In this document: piece by piece, positions 19,585 through 31,734 of the stretch
Layout: each line of letters begins with the position of its first letter
How positions within the stretch are numbered: position 1 is the stretch's first letter
Assembly: GCA_037013555.1 (NCBI GenBank)
Contig: JASUAD010000018.1
Coordinates: 20,740,612-20,804,611 of the forward strand
Reading direction: 5' to 3'
Source: Sextonia rubra
Lineage: Eukaryota > Streptophyta > Magnoliopsida > Laurales > Lauraceae
DNA: 64,000 nucleotides
Translations under genes and position numbers: made by a program
Notes under the pieces: model-generated
Database searches by the model: none
Seen by the model: only the letters and a program-made list of their open reading frames with translations
What the model was told of the DNA's origin: nothing

Positions 19585-21010
19585 CGGACTCAAGCTAAAG
19601 ATGTAGGTAGGACTTCAATAGGATATGATATGGTAGGATTATAATTAGACTTTCATTTTCCATCTCTCCTTATTCATACTTCTTTGAAGGAAGATTGTTT
19701 GATATACTTTATTATGGAATTTCACGTTCCTTTCTTTAATTTTACTCCTTTAGGAATACATTTTTTTGGAATACTTAGAAATTTGATTTCGTGCAAACAA
19801 AAAGGTCCAAATTGCAATGAAATCTTCAAATGGGGGTAAAGCTTGCACACATTATGTCAACTTCATTTCCTACCCTCTCTATCTCTTAAAAAAAAAAAAA
19901 ACTGCGTTTCCTACCCATTTCAATTTCCCTTTCTAAATTTGGGCCCTCATGTTGGTTGCCTTTTTACATCAAGAATTCCCTAAAACAAAGACCCATTGAA
20001 GATTGGACCTTGCTAGGTTCGAAACTAACCATTAGATAGATTGCCAGCTAGCCCAATGACCAAGTGCTCAGAGTTTTTTAGGCAAGTGCGTACGTTGTTG
20101 TCCAGGTACTTTTCAGATGATCATGGCACAGTGTGCAGCAATTCCGACTTGATTAACAAGGAGTCCATCGTGCGATTAGAGTTTGAGGTTGACATTTACG
20201 ATTGTATTAATAAAATGCGAGTCCGGTCATTGGGTTAAAAATAAATGAAAAAAGAAAAAAAACCAAATATAAGCGAGTCAGGTCTCCTGAGTGGTCTCCC
20301 AAAAGATTTCGGTGAGTGTGATGTGCGGAATTCTAATGTGGGCTGACATAATGAAAATTTGGACCAAATGGTATGAATGTCATCCCTTCCAGTGACATGT
20401 CATTAAGTTTTATTTTGGAGCTGATACTATGGTAAGATTGAACATATAATTAATAATGTGATTAGTACAATCTTATATATTATTAATTATATAAATTAAA
20501 TACTTTATTGATTCTTTGGTCAGTTTTATGGTGGACCAATTTCTATTGAAATAAAGCTTTAAGATATAAACTCTAAAATGATGAGGTGAATTGATTTTAT
20601 TTATGTTATTCGGCTGTTTGGCTACGAATACAGTCCACATTCATACCAATAAAACATTTTGCGAGTTTTCAATATTTGAGCTTCATGCCTAACCTATCTA
20701 ATAAATAATTGTTGTTTGTTGTAATTTTTTTCCCTTTTCATAAAAAAGGTCCCTTTTCTTGAAAAGTTATCCACCTTGTCCCATGGAGAGAAATACTAGA
20801 GAGGACTTGACTGAACGAAATATTGAAAACATTTATATTATTATGAAATATTCAATTTTAGTCAAAATTTTTTGAAAATGAACCAGCAATTTTATACTTC
20901 TTGAAAAATTTTCAAGAGATAAAAAAACCTCTTTTTATACTTTCATTAGGATATTTTTGTTATTCTAAAAGAGAAGTCATCAGTGATGGAGATAAACGAC
21001 TGGAAAGGAC
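19585..21010. other. Intergenic, no recognised gene
   Basis: AT-rich sequence with short homopolymers. A 65-codon frame at 20041-20238 resembles no family I know. GGTTCGAAACT near 20016 looks like a tRNA B-box but no tRNA fold surrounds it. Confidence 0.5.
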
Positions 21011-21600
21011 TTTTTTTTTTTTGGAAAGGTTAGTGCTTTCATATATTTAAAAAGAATGATAATACAAAAAAGTTACAAACCCACCCAGGGCCAAGGACAA
21101 ACAGAAAAAGCTCAAAAACAAGGGCAAAGCAACACCATAGAACAGAAGCAAAGCCCCGAACAAGAATAACCTAACTAGGTGTAGTTATCGGCTAACAGTG
21201 AAGAGCATTCATGGGAATCCAAACTAGTGGGAGGGTCAAACATCAGCTTTATCTTCCTTTCAAGTCTCTTTACAAGAAAGGAAATAGGAGTCAGTTTGTA
21301 GGAAACGAGCTTTTGTAAGAGTTTAATGATCTTCCTCTACACAAAACGATCATGCCAAGGAGAGCACTCAGGATGCTGGAGGGCTTCACTAGAGCTCCCT
21401 CTACCACCAAACTGACATGAGAAGAGAAGTGCTAATGAACAGATTGAAGAATCTCCAATATGCCACGAAAGAAGTGATCCTCAGACTTCATGATAGCTAA
21501 AACTGGACATCAAGTTGGGTGCCACACAACCCCTATGATGCATCCCTACAGTTGAAGGAGAGTAAGTCTCCATCCCTAATAGAGGCTTGAAAATGCCTAA
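21011..21600 (-). mobile_element. L1-type LINE 3' end
   Basis: A T run (21011-21022) followed by about 580 bp without an open frame has the look of the 3' untranslated end of a plant L1 in minus orientation. The boundary with the RTE relic starting near 21600 is approximate, and no target duplication was found. Assigned from the poly(T) start and general composition only. Confidence 0.4.
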
Positions 21601-21686
21601 GAGAAATTGAAAAAAATTTGTTAATTAGCGTATTCCATAAGTTACTAATGATAAAGAAATTGCAAGATATATGGAGAAAAAGTAAT

Positions 21687-22010
21687 GTAATATCTATATA
21701 TAAGAACAAAGGTGATATACAAAACTATACCAACTACAATGGGACTAAATGTCTAAGTCATACTATGAGGCTGTGAGACAGAGGAAAGGAGTAAGTGTTG
21801 TAATACCTATATATAAGAACAAGGGTAATATACAAAACTATACCAACTATAACTAAATGTCTAAGTCATGCTATGAGGCTGTGAGACAGAGGAAAGGAGT
21901 AAGTGTTGTAATACCTATATATAAGAACAAGGGTAATATACAAACTATACCAACTATAACTAAATGTCTAAGTCATACTAAAAGGCTGCGAGAGAGAGTA
22001 ATGGAGTAAG
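21687..22010 (+). repeat. Tandem triplication within RTE reverse transcriptase
   Basis: Three consecutive copies start at 21687, 21800 and 21908 (periods 113 and 108 bp). Each contains GTAATACCTATATATAAGAA, ACTATACCAACTA, AAATGTCTAAGTCAT and AGGCTG. The unit encodes the VIPIYKNKG...SHTMRL segment of RT, which a functional enzyme has once. Copies 2 and 3 are more alike than copy 1. Confidence 0.9.
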
Positions 22011-22295
22011 GACTTAGACAGAAGACTAATATATTTGAAAACTAATTTAATTTTATGGTAAAGTGGTCAACTATAAAAGCTATCAACTATAAAAGCGATC
22101 TTCTCCCATAGGAAATTGATAGAAAAATATCAAGCCAAAAGAAAAAATCTACATATGGCTTTATATGTGGATCTTGAAAAAGCTTATGACAAGGTACTTA
22201 GATATATAGTTTGGTGGGTTTAAAACAAAAGGAATGTTTGAACAGTTTATATTGAAATTATTAAAGATATTTATAGAGGAGCGATAATGAGTGTG

Positions 22296-22626
22296 GGAAA
22301 GATAAAATTAGAAATGAGCGTTTTCGAGAATATTTGGGGGTAGCACCAATAGGGGATAAGATTAAATAAACTCGTTTAAGATGGTTTAGGCATGTTGAAC
22401 GTAGGCTAGTAATGGCATCGGTGAGAAAAGTTCGGATATACAGGTGGAGGGCCCATCAAGAGGTGGAGCAGGCCGAAGAAAATATGGATGGAAGTCATTA
22501 ATTTAGATTTGAAAGAGTTTCACTTATCGAAAGATTTAGCTCAAAATAGAACGAAATGGAGAAGTAGAATTCATGTAGCCGACCCCAACATAGTTGGGAT
22601 AAGGCTTTGATGATGATGATGATGAT
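22296..22626 (+). mobile_element. Short 5'-truncated RTE inserted in the older RTE
   Basis: This 331-bp piece holds only the C-terminal RTE codons (GDKIK, TRLRWFRHVERR-like, then the NRTKWRSRIHVADPN block) and ends GTTGGGATAAGGCTTTGATGATGATGAT. GATAATGAGTGTG occurs at both sides (22283-22295 and 22627-22639), a 13-bp target duplication. The RT sequence interrupted after I-M-S-V at 22295 resumes as I-M-S-V-R-T at 22630, so removing the piece restores the outer element. Confidence 0.88.
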
Positions 22627-23227
22627 GATAATGAGTGTGAGAACTATTTGTAAAGCAATATGTGAGTTCCCAATAACCATAGGTTGGTATCAGGAGTCAT
22701 ATCGAAGCCATTATCTCTTTATATTGATTATAGATGAGCTAACCACTCATATTCAAGAGTAGATATCTTGGTTTATGTTGTTTGCATATAAGAAAATATT
22801 GGTGGGTGAATAAAAAGATGGTGTGTACACAAAACTTAAGAGATGACGTAAGGTTTTTAGAATCCAAAGGTTTTAAAATAATTGATACAGATATAAAACA
22901 TATGGATTATAACTTTAGTAAACAAATAGAATTAACTTAAACTAATGTGAGGATTGAAGATCTGAAGATACTACAAAGAGATTATTTTTGTTACCTTGTC
23001 TTAATAATTTACAAGGATGGAAAGATTGATGAAAATGTCAAATATAGGAATAAAATTGGTATGACTAAAGTTGAAACTTGCTTTTGGAGTGTTTTGTGAT
23101 TGACACATGCTAGCAAGATTAAAGGAAAAACTTTATTAGGACAACAAATAGACTAGCTATAACTTATGGAGCATAATATTGGCTCAAAATGGATGTTAAA
23201 ATAAAAGAATGTGGATCCTATCCAAAT

Positions 23228-23239
23228 AATAATAATAAC

Positions 23240-23280
<41 letters not shown>

Positions 23281-23297
23281 CAACAACAACAACAACC
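23228..23297 (+). repeat. (AAT)n/(AAC)n microsatellite
   Basis: About 70 bp of AAT triplets passing into AAC triplets, inside the RTE relic. Slippage-prone. Confidence 0.95.
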
Positions 23298-23663
23298 ACA
23301 GATTGTTCAGGTAGATGTATAGTAAAAATAAGAAGGATAAAATTAGAAATTAAAATCTTTCAAGAATATTTATAGGTAACATCAATAGGGGGTTAAATTA
23401 GATAAACCCATTTGAGTTGATTTGGGCATGTGCAACAGAGGCTAACATCGACGCTGATAGGAAAAGTTTGTCTATGCAAGTTGATGACCCACTAAGGAGA
23501 GGGTGTAGGCCAAAGAGGATGCAGATGGAAGTAGCAAAAATATATCTGAAGACAAGCAACCTATTTGAGAAATTGGCTTAGGATAGATAGGAATGGAGAA
23601 GCAAAATTTAATAACCCAACCCCAATATAGTTCAGATAAGGCTTTTGATGATGATGATTGATG

Positions 23664-26384
23664 TCAGAGCAAACCTATCATTTTTATAAAAAAATCAATA
23701 CAAATCAAATGGTGGTTGGTCATTCTCATTAGGAAAACTGATTTTAAAGACATGAAAGATACTAAATGAAAAGGTAGGAGCCTATTTGCAAATACTAAAA
23801 CTACATGGGCTTATTTAGAAATCCTTAAAACATTGGGAGGTATATATATATATATATATAACAAACTCTAACAACTTGTAAGGTTTATTTACACATATCA
23901 AAGAAGATAAACTTTTAGTTTTTTTTTTAATGTGGATCGACAAGAGACTTGTAATGTTTATCACTTGTAATGTTTATCTCTACAGGATTTACAGGAAAAA
24001 AACTCTTATTGCACAAAAAAGGACCTCTTAGATATTATTGCACAGATGTGCTCCTCTAGGCAAATTGCATTTTTTTTTTAACATTAGAGAAAAGCGACGG
24101 TATTGTTGCTCATCTCTTTTTCTTCCTCTCCTTTCTCCATCTTCTCACTCCACTTTTCACCCAGCCCATCCCTCTGCCTATCGTGTGCTAATGAAAACTT
24201 GCATGGACGATAAAACACGACAAGGGATTGTGGTTATTACTGCTACCATTGCACTTTTGGTCTTGCAAACTGCATTGGTATAAATAGAGATTGTGATTTA
24301 TCATCAGAGGGATGGGTCATACAAGATTATATCTAAAAAACTGATCCAACGATAAAGGTAGAGAGCACATGATGGAAGGAAATACTCCTGTTCAGTCGCC
24401 TTCTCTTGTGCTCTCATCACCTACAACTTCTACAATCCCATAAAGCATTTGCACTCTCCAGCCTTTCTTTCGCGCCTAAAACCAACCCAACCTCAGAACT
24501 CTAGAAATCTGAAACCTTAAATTTTCAAGTCTTAAATCCAATCTACAATTCCTGATTCTTATTCAGAATCCCTAATTCCTTTTCCCTGAATTTTAATCCC
24601 TAACCCTTGATTAACAGATTATTTGAGACAGTTAAGGAGCAATTTCGAAAGAGTCCTACAAATGTAGGGTTTTTTCTTTCTCCACACCTTAAATCCCAGC
24701 TGCTAAATCAAGATGCATGACTGCCCAAGAAGAAACAAGAAATCTGGCGGTGGGTAGCCATATCGCCGCCCATTTTTATTTTGGTAATGACATCGTCACT
24801 TGGTAAAACACGCTATATATATTTATATGAAGAATATTACTATGCATCATTCTTTTATCATATAGTAAGAAATAATAACATAGCTTTACCTCCTTACATA
24901 TGACGATTCTTTTTTTTCTACTACAATAAATAATTTTTTCTCTTTTGTACATGAATCTTTCTAAATATATTTCCAAATATACATTTATCTCTCACCACAT
25001 GGTGAGAAAATGATGTATAGTGATATTCTCATATATATATATGAAATCTAGCGAAAAGACCTTTTCTGTGTGCATCGAACTATGTGGTCTTTTTCCTTGC
25101 ACAAGCCCTTTGAGAGATTTTTTTTTTTTTCAGATGAGGCCCTCTTATCTCTGACGATCTGATGATTCAATCCTCTTATAAATTAGTGTACTAAATTGTA
25201 AATGCCTTCTCTTTACAAGCTATATTATCATTGCAAGAACTTTTGGTTCATAGACAATTCTAGGCTGAGCCCATCAGGAAAATGTTTATGTATCTGAACC
25301 ATGTCCCTATATGTAAATGAAAAAAGGGCAAAGGCTGTTAGGCCGGGCATTTTTTTCTTCCTTTGCTTCAGAAAGTAGAGGCGGAATCCTAATATTCTTC
25401 ATTACATATAAAGAGTCCACTTTAGAGAAAGCACCCAGTCATAGTTGCCTATAAAGAAAACACTCACTACTAACCTATCACATCAGGCCTATTCAAACGA
25501 AAGAAGAAATTTATAAATGTTTGTTACTTGACCCCTGCTTTCGCGAGTTAGGCTCTTCGTTTGGTGACCATAGCATTGACCTGGAGAATAAGGTTGTAGT
25601 TACCTTGACTTCTCAATGACAGGACTAGCTCGATCACCCGAACTTAAAGCTGTTTGGAATTTTCAAATATTTCATTCGGAGACGCTATTAAGTTAGTTTG
25701 CATCAGTTGGCCTTGGGCTTGGGCTTGGGCTTGGGGTTGGGGCTTTAGGAATTATTCAGGCGCCTGTCATTTTTATGGTTTGTTGTGCCTGAATTGAGTT
25801 GACCCAGTAGCTACTTGGGTTGGGTCTATATGGACCTAACTTGGATTTATCCAGTCCTAATCGGGTTTGGTTGATTGGCTAATGGGCCGAGAAGGATTTA
25901 AGGGCCATAGCTTATCACTCATTTGGCCAGGTATTGGCTAATTCCAATATGTTTGTATTGGAATTATACTCTGGTAAAGGAGGGGTTACTCTCTAAGTCG
26001 TGACTCCAGGAACAAACCAGTTAAGAAGAAAAACAAAACAAAAGAAGAGCTTGCTATCAGAAAAAAGGAAAGAGAAAACCCATACAAGCTTATAAAATAA
26101 GCATCAGCGCAAGAGAAAATTGATCGTTAAGGAATTTGAGTAGGTGTGGGGCTATTTACTAGAGAGAAAAAAAAATGTAAAATAGATTTCAGAATTGTTG
26201 AGCTTGCCTTCATTTTAAATCTCCGTACCTTTCATGATGTGTGTCTGGATTGAGAACCTTCAAGCTAATGAGTCTTATCAAAGACATATATTTACTAGCC
26301 ATTCCCTTTCTAATAATGATAGTCCACCAAATTCTTTGTTGGCCCCCTATCTAGCACCTTTCGAAAAGGTGGTGCTAGTGTTGG
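23664..26384. other. Intergenic, simple repeats only
   Basis: No gene recognised. It includes a (TA)n run at 23841-23861 and a G-rich (GGGCTT)n patch at 25715-25742. Short frames such as 24038-24283 and 26234-26446 show no family resemblance. Confidence 0.5.
25715..25742 (+). repeat. (GGGCTT)n patch, G-quadruplex-like
   Basis: Runs of GGG separated by CTT (GGGCTTGGGCTTGGGCTT, then GGGG-TT-GGGG) give at least four G tracts in 28 bp, which satisfies the usual quadruplex pattern. It is not the plant telomere repeat TTTAGGG. Confidence 0.8.
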
Positions 26385-26790
26385 AATTGCTAGTTGCAGA
26401 TGTGAAGTCTACAACACTCCCAAGATCTATGTGCGTTCTATTGTGAGATGTATTTAAAAAATTCCCTGTGAATGCTCTTAGATCTTCACAATGATTAGCC
26501 AGGATTTTCATTTCTCTTATTTAGAGTGACCTCAAGGTGTTGCGGCCATCATGGACTCTACCTCTTCTAAAATCTCACATCACTTGACCAATCTGGGGAA
26601 ATTAGTCAACCCAATGTAGATGCCAATGTTGGACTCTTCACCAAAGTCTAATTCCAATACAAACTCTCCGAGGGTCACAGATTAAAACTTAAATGGGAGA
26701 TTCGCCAGTGCTCTCATCCACATGCTTAATCTGATGAGGATCCCATGACAGGTGGGACACACGATTTCTTCATTTTTCCTGCTTGGCACA
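26385..26790 (+). repeat. Dispersed repeat, copy 1 (blocks A and B)
   Basis: Block A (about 26385-26540, including AGATCTATGTGCGTTCTAT and CCTGTGAATGCTCTTAGATC) is the reverse complement of 31735-31895. Block B (about 26580-26790, including AAACTCTCCGAGGGTCA and GGGAGATTCGCC) matches 31895-32105 in direct orientation. No coding similarity, LTR or TIR could be assigned. Confidence 0.7.
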
Positions 26791-27248
26791 AGTATCACAT
26801 ACATCAAATGTATTCTAGCCACCACATACATCTCCCAGCCTTTGAAAGTTCCCTAGGAATAAGCTCAATGTACATACCACTAACCGCCAATTCCAACAGT
26901 TGGCTGGCCGTCACATCACTGAATGACATTAGAGACAGATCTTTTTGCGTTTGATGGTGTCGATCTTGTGATAGGACTCCGAATCAGACGGATCTTGGTT
27001 GCTTTCTTCATTTTCTTACCGCTCTCTCGGGTTTCCTTGTTCCCCTCTGTATTTCTTTTGCTGCTTCTGCAAAAGAAATGAAAAGGAGAGGAAGAGGACC
27101 AAAAGACGTTCTCTCCTTTCAGGCAAAAACACCGAGGAGAAAGAAAGAGAACTCGAGCCGATCCGCTGCTGATTTTCTCTTGGGTTTATCATATCGGCAA
27201 AACATAAGCCACTAATTTGAAGAAACATAGCATGTACGCAGACCAAAT

Positions 27249-27591
27249 TGTTGGGAAAAGCGGCGCAACGAAAACAACCCGCGATCAACGGATCTACCAC
27301 GATGAACACAAACAATCACACCATCAAGCAATCACACACATGACACAGCAGTTTTACGTGGTTCGGCAACCATGCCTACGTCCACGGGAGGAGAGAACTC
27401 ATCTACTATGATCCCATCTCAATCCCCTCAGGATCTAGGGTTACAGTACATCAATATATATAGTTCCCGCTTTCTTGGCCACCAAGAAAAACCCATACAT
27501 AATGACTAAAATACCCCTAACCCTGAGTCTCGGTTCTGGCTAAACCAGACGACCGATCCGGCTAAACCGGAATACAAGACATAACCCAACA
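27249..27591 (-). repeat. 3' LTR of LARD-like element copy 1
   Basis: 343 bp, TGTTGGGAAAAGCGG on the plus strand to CATAACCCAACA. In element orientation the termini are TGTTGGGTTATG...TTTTCCCAACA, a 7-bp-plus inverted terminus (TGTTGGG/CCCAACA). Confidence 0.93.
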
Positions 27592-28118
27592 ATCTCCACT
27601 TTGGCTTGGATTCCGTAAATCCTCAGAGCCACCTTGAGATACCCGGTAATGTCTTTCACGCACCTCGCTGAAGGGTACGTCTCCGCACACGCTACGACCT
27701 AGCGTGGCCACAGTTGCCTCCTTTGACCTTAACACCACTGTCTTGAACCTCCGAAGTGCTCTCCATTTGTTGCCACATGCATGCATCCTTGCAACACAAT
27801 GAACCTAACTTCCATCAAGACAAAACTGAAGACCTCCCCGAATCCGGATCTCACTGGTACCTTGTGAATCCTTCCTTCTGTCTCCATCCCGGTGTTCTTT
27901 CCGTCAAACCTGCAACTGTCCTGTTCTAGTCTGTTCTGGTGGGTTGGGCACAGTACATGTGGGTTAGGTATGACCCGATGCTTAAACCGGCTTACTCCGA
28001 CCCGAACAAGACTACCTTTTCTTCCCCAAGAAAATCATCTCCGTTCAGGGCTTCCTGGATTTCCACTAGATGATATCATTGAAGATCCATCAATCCATCT
28101 TCCAATGATCCGTCGCAT

Positions 28119-28880
28119 CTAACTCCACCTGAACCACAGATTTCCTCTCCTATTATTTGATGTCTCCTTTACTGCTCCACCTGAAAAAGCATACCCTATC
28201 AACCAGTAGAGATTTCTGACCATCTCACCCTCCATGATGACCAATGTTCCCTTTTCCACCTTCGTTACTCCACCCGCTACAATGCACTTGCAGCCTTTGA
28301 AGTATAAGGCACACAAAGAAATTCAATTCTTCGTAATCCCGGAACATATATCACAACCGTTCGGGTTTGAATAACATCATTATACATCTGGATTTCTGCC
28401 GTTCTTATCTCAAATGCTCATCAGTTGCATTATCCCCCCATAAGAACAAGTCCATCATCCATGATAGTTATTAGCATCAAACCAATCTCTACTCAATCAC
28501 ATGATAGGAAGAATCTGAATCCCAATACCATGAATCAACAACCGGATCCATACCTGTAGCGACCAAAACTGATTCCTTGTTAACCGAATCCGAGCTTTCT
28601 TGCACACTACCTCCTTCCGATTCTGATTCTTTTTGCTTTTTCTTCCACTTTGGCATGTCGCTCCTTCCCGATCCCTTCGACGCGGATCTAAGCTTTCCAT
28701 CAAAGTTCTGGAGCAATCTACCATTGACGACATCAAGTAACACTTTTCAATCATTGCTGTGTCATGGAGTCTAACATTCTATCCTGCCAATCCCTGAAGT
28801 CGTTTCTCCATCAAACACTTCAATCTGGCCCGTGATGCTTGAATCCATTACTATCATCGTGAATCTGTCAGTTTCTTCAG
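28119..28880 (-). pseudogene. Copia gag/protease/pre-integrase relic in LARD copy 1
   Basis: Minus-strand frames give KWKKKQKESESEGG (28650), then DSWYWDSDSSYHV at 28495-28535. This corresponds to the Copia protease start, where the usual D-S-G triad reads D-S-D. Further on, LYFKGCKCIVAGGVTKVEKG and TLVIMEGEMVRNLYWLIG (28160-28310) match the GAG-pre-integrase block of Tnt1-like Copia polyproteins. Frames are broken, and RT and integrase are absent. Confidence 0.7.
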
Positions 28881-29239
28881 TCCCCAAATTTTCTGCCCAT
28901 CAAACTGCCAATATCTTTTATCAACCTCGTAGATCTCGTCACCGTGAGCACGTTGGAAGAAACGGATCTGAAATCCGACTCCGGATGGCCTCGATATCGC
29001 AGAATTAATTCTCTACACTCCAATTGGTCAAACATCCATGTTGACCGTTGACCTGCCCATCTTCTTCCACAAACGCGTAGATCTCCTCACAATGAGTCCG
29101 TAGGCGCAAACGGATCTCCGATCGGACATCGGACGATCAAGATATCGCAGAAACAATTTCAGCCGTCAATCTGGTCAAACTTGCCTGTTGACCGTGCTGA
29201 CGTCACTGCTGACGTCACGGCTTCTGGCAAACTGGGCTT

Positions 29240-29560
29240 CTGAAACGGATCCGGGTCGGGTTCACCTGACCCGGAACTGAACTTCGCTGCTGTCGCTGGG
29301 CTCTGTGCAGGCGGGTCGGGTCCGACCTGACTTGACCCGACCTGCTCTTCTGTCACTGCTGGGCTTCTAGTACACGGACCAGGTCGACCTGACCCGACCT
29401 GGCCTGCACTCCTGCTGCTGGACTCTTTGCGCACATGGGTCAGGTCTTACCCGATCCGACCCGACCCGACTTGCAGTCTCTGATTGACTAGGCCGTCACC
29501 GCGGGTTAGGTCGAAACGACCTGACCCGACCCGACCGAACCGAACCGACCCAGTAAACTG
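29240..29560 (-). repeat. GGTC/GACC-rich degenerate tract in LARD copy 1
   Basis: A 300-bp GC-rich stretch is dominated by overlapping GACCCGACC, CAGGTCGACCTG and GGTCAGGTC words on both strands, so many short inverted repeats are present. The counterpart is 38700-39120 in copy 2. Confidence 0.75.
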
Positions 29561-30301
29561 GGTCGTCTCCTTTCTCTGAGCTGCGCCTGCAACTGCCGAC
29601 TGCAACGATGCAGTCGGGTCTTCCTCTCTGGCGCCGGCTTCCTGGTCCGGCGACGGCGGTGGTGATGGCAATGGCGGTGATGACCGGTGGCAGCGTACGG
29701 CAACGACAACGCAGGTACCCTTCTTTTTTTTTTTTTTTCCGGTCTTCTTCCTTAAGAAACCCAAACCAAGAACCCACCAATCTTCGCCGACGAAGATCTC
29801 CAACTTCTCTGCACGATCCTGTACTTTTCCAAACCCGTCAACACCGTTTGTGACTTCTGTAAGAACACCAAGAACTCAAACAAAGCCAACCCTCACTAGA
29901 TCTTCTCTTCTCCGATTTGACTTTACAATCTATAACAGAGAACCAAACTAATCTGCAACCGAGATCTTCTCTACTATTGCTACAAATAGAAACCAAGCCC
30001 ACCTTGCAGCAGCAAGAGATCCATGCCTGATCTCTTTACGAAAACTTTGGATCTAATTCATCGAGGCAAGAACTTCAAATTTGATTCAGTGTTGGAGAAG
30101 GTCTGTCGTGCTCCAACTGAAGAACCCAAACTGCCTCCTTCCGAGTTGTGATCACCAACATGGCCCATCACAAATCTCCAAACAAGCACCTCTGACCTGT
30201 GTACCGGAAGATGGATCCAGGACATATCCGTCGATCCCACGCAAATCCTAGATCCGTTAATCGCAAAACCCGAGTGATTTCAACCTCGCTCTGATACCAC
30301 T

Positions 30302-30644
30302 TGTTGGGAAAAGCGGCGCAACGAAAACAACCCGCGATCAACGGATCTACCACGATGAACACAAACAATCACACCATCAAGCAATCACACACATGACACA
30401 GCAGTTTTACGTGGTTCGGCAACCATGCCTACGTCCACGGGAGGAGAGAACTCATCTACTATGATCCCATCTCAATCCCCTCAGGATCTAGGGTTACAGT
30501 ACATCAATATATATAGTTCCCGCTTTCTTGGCCACCAAGAAAAACCCATACATAATGACTAAAATACCCCTAACCCTGAGTCTCGGTTCTGGCTAAACCA
30601 GACGACCGATCCGGCTAAACCGGAATACAAGACATAACCCAACA
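30302..30644 (-). repeat. 5' LTR of LARD-like element copy 1
   Basis: 343 bp, same sequence as 27249-27591 by eye. Immediately left, in plus coordinates, lies GCTCTGATACCA (30288-30299), the complement of the PBS. Confidence 0.93.
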
Positions 30645-30649
30645 CAAAT

Positions 30650-31734
30650 CGCATAATGGGCTGGTTACGTAGCCAACCTTACACATGAATTGGGTGCTTG
30701 TAATGATACGGTTTGGGGCAATTAAAAATCCGGAGAGTATGTGGTGACTGGTTACAGGAACCAACCCACTATAAATGAGACCTGTTTTTGAATATATGAA
30801 GTTATGAATCTGGAAACTAATGAACATGATAAATAGGACAATTTAGGTTGTTGTACGATAGACATCCTGGATCATTAGTAGTATATATGGGATGATGTTC
30901 CCATATAAGTGGCCAATTTGGGAAGTTTCTTGACTTTGGACGACAGTGGGGAAGACATGGTTTTATGGTACCATTTTGATAGTTTTGGAATTTGCCGTCA
31001 ATTTTGCTTTGGATAGAATAGAATTATTTTGTGATGTGCTAAAAGAAATTATGAGAAACTATATTGTTACATGTGGCATCTTTGAGGAGCATGAAATTTG
31101 GGTATGTGATATTTTAGTGGTTAGGAGGTTCTGGGTAGATTTGTCATGATTCACGTTGCGTCGACCATGAGTAAGACCCCTGGATGTTACTTTAATTTTT
31201 GTTGAGTAATTCTATTTAATACATACTTTTATGCACAATTAGATTATATTTTTATTCATCAGTTGTGTTGATTGTTGGATTGCCCCATTGCCCCATTTAG
31301 GTACACATGATTATAGTTGAACATTTGAATTGTGAATGTTTTATTTTAACAGAAATGTTTGTATGCATCTTTTCCTCACCATAGGGTCAAAGACACTTGC
31401 ATAAGTGGAAAAGAAAAAAATGTCATTTACGGTTAAATACAGAAGATGAATGCTCAAATACAAATAGGAAAAGCCATGTACACATCCCTTACTGTGATAG
31501 AAGGATGCATACTAACAGTCTTCTTATTTTTCTCCTGAATAGTTGACATTCTTAGTTGATTTATTTGGACTTGACATATATGGAAGTTATGCAATAGGTT
31601 TGCCCTAAATTCTTAATGTGCTCAATTAATTTGATTTATGATATTGGTGATTATGATACATTAATAATCGCAACATGGAATTCAACAGGGCTTCAAAATA
31701 TTCTAGGTAGTGACAAAGTGGTATAAACCGTGAC
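30650..31734. other. Intergenic, no recognised gene
   Basis: AT-rich sequence right of the LARD element. Only short frames are present (for example 30946-31149) and none has recognisable domains. Confidence 0.5.

Larger units (their letters stand above)
21605..23663 (+). mobile_element. RTE-type LINE relic, RT to 3' end
   Basis: Broken plus-strand frames give KNLLISVFHKLL, NVISIYKNKGDIQNYTNY (21680-21740) and FVDLEKAYDKV-like codons at 22155-22200. Beyond a nested insertion come ICEFPITIG (about 22660) and LFILIIDELTTHIQE (22710-22760), then MLFAYKKILVGE, the decayed FADDIVL block, at 22780-22810. The order matches the RT of plant RTE elements. The 3' end reads CCAACCCCAATATAGTTCAG then TTTTGATGATGATGATTG at about 23650, the usual RTE end with a GAT microsatellite. 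An internal (AAT)n/(AAC)n stretch lies at 23228-23297. It is thoroughly degenerate. Confidence 0.8.
27249..30644 (-). mobile_element. Non-autonomous Copia-derived LTR element (LARD-like), copy 1
   Basis: A 3396-bp element in minus orientation has 343-bp LTRs at 27249-27591 and 30302-30644 in which I see no differences. TSD is CAAAT (27244-27248, 30645-30649). In element order the PBS is the complement of 30288-30299 (TGGTATCAGAGC) and the polypurine tract adjoins 27592 (AAAGTGGAGAT). Internally there is no intact gag-pol, only decayed Copia gag, protease and pre-integrase blocks (28119-28880) and a GC-rich stretch built from GACCCGACCTG-like words (29240-29560). Identical LTRs imply a recent insertion, so the enzymes must have come from another element. 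Copy 2 is at 37761. Confidence 0.92.

Noticed and set aside
20010..20060. GGTTCGAAACT resembling a tRNA B-box
   Set aside because: No A-box at the right distance and no cloverleaf stems.
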